From Candidatus Woesearchaeota archaeon (GTDB lineage: Archaea > Nanobdellota > Nanobdellia > Woesearchaeales > UBA525), in assembly GCA_003694385.1 (NCBI GenBank), contig RFKA01000087.1:1-7713 (forward strand): DNA of 7,713 bases. The letters run 5' to 3'. The notes beneath the pieces were generated by a model. The model ran no database searches, was not told the DNA's origin, and worked only from the letters and a program-made list of their open reading frames with translations. The position numbers and the translations under genes were made by a program. Shown here piece after piece: positions 6,582-7,713 of this stretch (position 1 is the stretch's first letter; every line of letters starts with the position of its first letter).

Positions 6582-7250
6582 ATGGCAAAGATTAGTGCTG
6601 GCTGCGAAGTGATGGATTGGCTGCTCGAAGGCGGCTACGAGCAAGATGTCTTGACGTGCATTTATGGGCCTCCAGGCGCGGGGAAGACGAATTTTCTCCT
6701 CTTGGCAATTGCGAATAGTGAAGCCCTTATGGGGAAGAAAATTGTCTATATCGACACGGAGGGGAACTTCTCCCTGTCACGTTTCCAGCAACTCACTGAT
6801 GAAGCCAAGCAAATACTCAAACGCGTCGTATTCCTGAAGCCAACGACGTTCGCAGAGCAGCGAAAAGCTTTTGATAAACTGCGGCGCATTGTGAACGAGA
6901 AAGTTGGCATCATCATGCTTGACAGCGCAGCGATGCTCTACCGTCTCGAGCTCGGCAAAGCAGTGGACGTCTATAATGTCAATAGAGAACTGGGGCTCCA
7001 ACTCAGTTACTTAACAGAGATTGCACGTAAGAAGGAGATTCCTGTCCTCGTGACCAACCAAGTATACACAGAGATTGATGAAGAACGGACGAAGATGGTG
7101 GGTGGTGACATCCTCCGCTACGCCTCGAAGTGCCTCATCGAGCTCCAACGGCGCGGCGAGAAGCGCACCGCAATCCTACGGAAGCACCGCTCGCTGCCCG
7201 AGAAACGCGTTGAATTCACCATCACCGATACTGGCGTGGAGGGTTGCTAA
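6582..7250 (+). CDS. radB: RadB, RecA/RadA-family recombination protein
   Basis: RadB is an archaeal RadA/Rad51 paralogue consisting of the ATPase core without the N-terminal DNA-binding domain; it assists homologous recombination, probably as a RadA mediator. The 222-residue product has Walker A GPPGAGKT at 29-36, YIDTEGNFS at 56-64, Walker B IIMLD at 110-114, the TNQV sensor-like motif at 158-161 and the RadB-type KHRS segment at 201-204. Its length is typical of RadB. An upstream in-frame ATG at 6522 would add 20 residues inside the previous gene. The ATG at 6582 is preferred because MAKISAGCEVMDWLLEGGYE begins as RadB proteins do and lies one base after the previous stop, with GAAGG (6572-6576) as a weak Shine-Dalgarno. 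Translation is probably coupled on both sides. Confidence 0.93.
   Translation: MAKISAGCEVMDWLLEGGYEQDVLTCIYGPPGAGKTNFLLLAIANSEALMGKKIVYIDTEGNFSLSRFQQLTDEAKQILKRVVFLKPTTFAEQRKAFDKLRRIVNEKVGIIMLDSAAMLYRLELGKAVDVYNVNRELGLQLSYLTEIARKKEIPVLVTNQVYTEIDEERTKMVGGDILRYASKCLIELQRRGEKRTAILRKHRSLPEKRVEFTITDTGVEGC
7238..7243 (+). promoter_or_regulatory. Strong Shine-Dalgarno before the small membrane protein
   Basis: GGAGGG lies inside the radB 3' end, six bases before the ATG at 7250. This is the best ribosome binding site in the window. It favours ATG 7250 over the in-frame TTG at 7244, which would sit directly against the site. Confidence 0.7.
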
Positions 7251-7537
7251 TGCCGCCGCGCATCAAGCAGCATGGCAAGGCACACTTCCTCCTCATGCTC
7301 GTCATGTTCCTCACCGCAGTCGTCGTCTTCGGCGGCTGGACTGAAGGCCCACTCTTCAGCGGGGCGAAGGTCGCGCTTAGCGTGTTTGGCTTCATCGGGA
7401 ACATGACAGGAACGGGTGAGGTGTCAGAAGCATCAAGCCTCGTGGATACCATTATCGCCTTCGCCATAAACCTCATTATCTACTACGTCCTCGCGGTCAT
7501 CATCATCTTCTTCTACAATCTCCTGTTTGGGCGGTGA
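7250..7537 (+). CDS. Small two-helix membrane protein
   Basis: The start overlaps the radB stop by one base (TAATG), and a strong Shine-Dalgarno supports it. The 95-residue product has a short basic N-terminus (PPRIKQHGK), a first membrane helix (about 12-29), an external loop with an NMT sequon at 51-53, and a long second helix (about 67-92). By the positive-inside rule both ends face the cytoplasm. I do not recognise the family. As last gene of the operon it would be made with RadB and the upstream unknowns, giving the operon a membrane protein at each end. No signal peptidase site is evident, so it is probably an integral membrane protein. Confidence 0.82.
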   Translation: MPPRIKQHGKAHFLLMLVMFLTAVVVFGGWTEGPLFSGAKVALSVFGFIGNMTGTGEVSEASSLVDTIIAFAINLIIYYVLAVIIIFFYNLLFGR

Positions 7538-7713
7538 CGATGCGGAACAACACCCAATGGGTTGTGCGGTCGCCTGCGTCGCGCCTCGGCAAATCTTCCG
7601 AAGCATAGCCGAACGTTGTGCTCCCATCCACCTCGGCGCAGCGCGGCACGGACTTCCCTGCACAAGAAGCCCTTTGTCCATGCCCGCGTGGGTTTTTCGA
7701 AGAGTAGGTGGAA
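7538..7713. other. Gene-poor 3' segment with nested inverted repeats; possible structured RNA
   Basis: No convincing gene is seen here. Positions 7574-7585 can pair with 7635-7646 (12 positions, one mismatch and two G-U in plus-strand RNA). Inside it, TCGGC 7586-7590 pairs with GCCGA 7608-7612, and a small CTTCCGAAG hairpin caps it. Next, 7645-7653 can pair with 7676-7684 (nine positions, one mismatch on plus and none on minus). It competes with the first stem for two bases. CCCGCGTGGG followed by TTTTT (7683-7697) may be a terminator on the plus strand. No tRNA T-loop or recognisable RNase P or SRP core was found on either strand. The strand is undecided. Confidence 0.3.

Noticed and set aside
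7540..7608. 22-codon frame after the small membrane protein, with GGTGA two bases before its ATG
   Set aside because: The Shine-Dalgarno is too close to the start, and the peptide has no recognisable feature.
7513..7713. Open frames across the right end: minus frame ending at 7513, plus frame from ATG 7557, and a third plus frame
   Set aside because: Three frames open at once in a short GC-rich stretch is not evidence for any of them; none shows a motif. A gene entering from the right cannot be fully excluded.
7538..7713. tRNA, RNase P RNA or SRP RNA at the right end
   Set aside because: No T-loop GTTCRANNC, no ACAGAA-type RNase P core and no SRP helix 8 signature; the GGGAAGTCC on the minus strand alone is not enough.

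Overview
The window looks like archaeal chromosomal DNA, probably from a GC-rich member of the DPANN archaea; the lineage is an inference. The archaeal signs are a RadB-type recombinase, AT-rich TATA boxes sitting 24-27 bases before start codons (a leaderless layout), and three uncharacterised proteins that resemble families I remember from Woesearchaeota/Pacearchaeota-like genomes. That recollection was not checked by any search. Two genes of bacterial type, scpB and gyrA, are also present; both are known in archaea.

Layout. (1) Positions 1-1154 (+) hold the 3' part of a gene for a surface protein with a C-terminal membrane anchor; the gene is open to the left edge. (2) Positions 1155-1390 are non-coding and carry a small hairpin, an operator-like palindrome and a TATA box. 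(3) Positions 1391-2960 (+) are a compact three-gene cluster: an unknown protein with a basic N-terminus, ScpB, and a 51-residue zinc-ribbon protein. (4) Positions 2957-5401 (-) encode a full-length DNA gyrase subunit A. Its stop codon interlocks with that of the zinc-ribbon gene inside one CTAG. (5) Positions 5402-5657 are a divergent promoter region with a leadered promoter for gyrA and a leaderless-looking one for the next operon. (6) Positions 5658-7537 (+) are a tightly packed four-gene operon: a multi-pass membrane protein with an HHHH cluster, an unknown soluble protein, RadB, and a small two-helix membrane protein. (7) Positions 7538-7713 have no convincing gene but contain nested inverted repeats ending near a T-run, a candidate structured RNA.

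Functional theme. The central region concerns chromosome topology and maintenance: ScpB (SMC accessory), GyrA (negative supercoiling) and RadB (recombination), each next to uncharacterised small proteins. The unknown gene before scpB lies where bacteria often have the kleisin scpA, but does not look like ScpA. The most useful leads are that gene, the unknown partner just before radB, the shared-stop arrangement of gyrA, and the structured segment at the right end. I saw no CRISPR array, insertion sequence, tRNA or rRNA.
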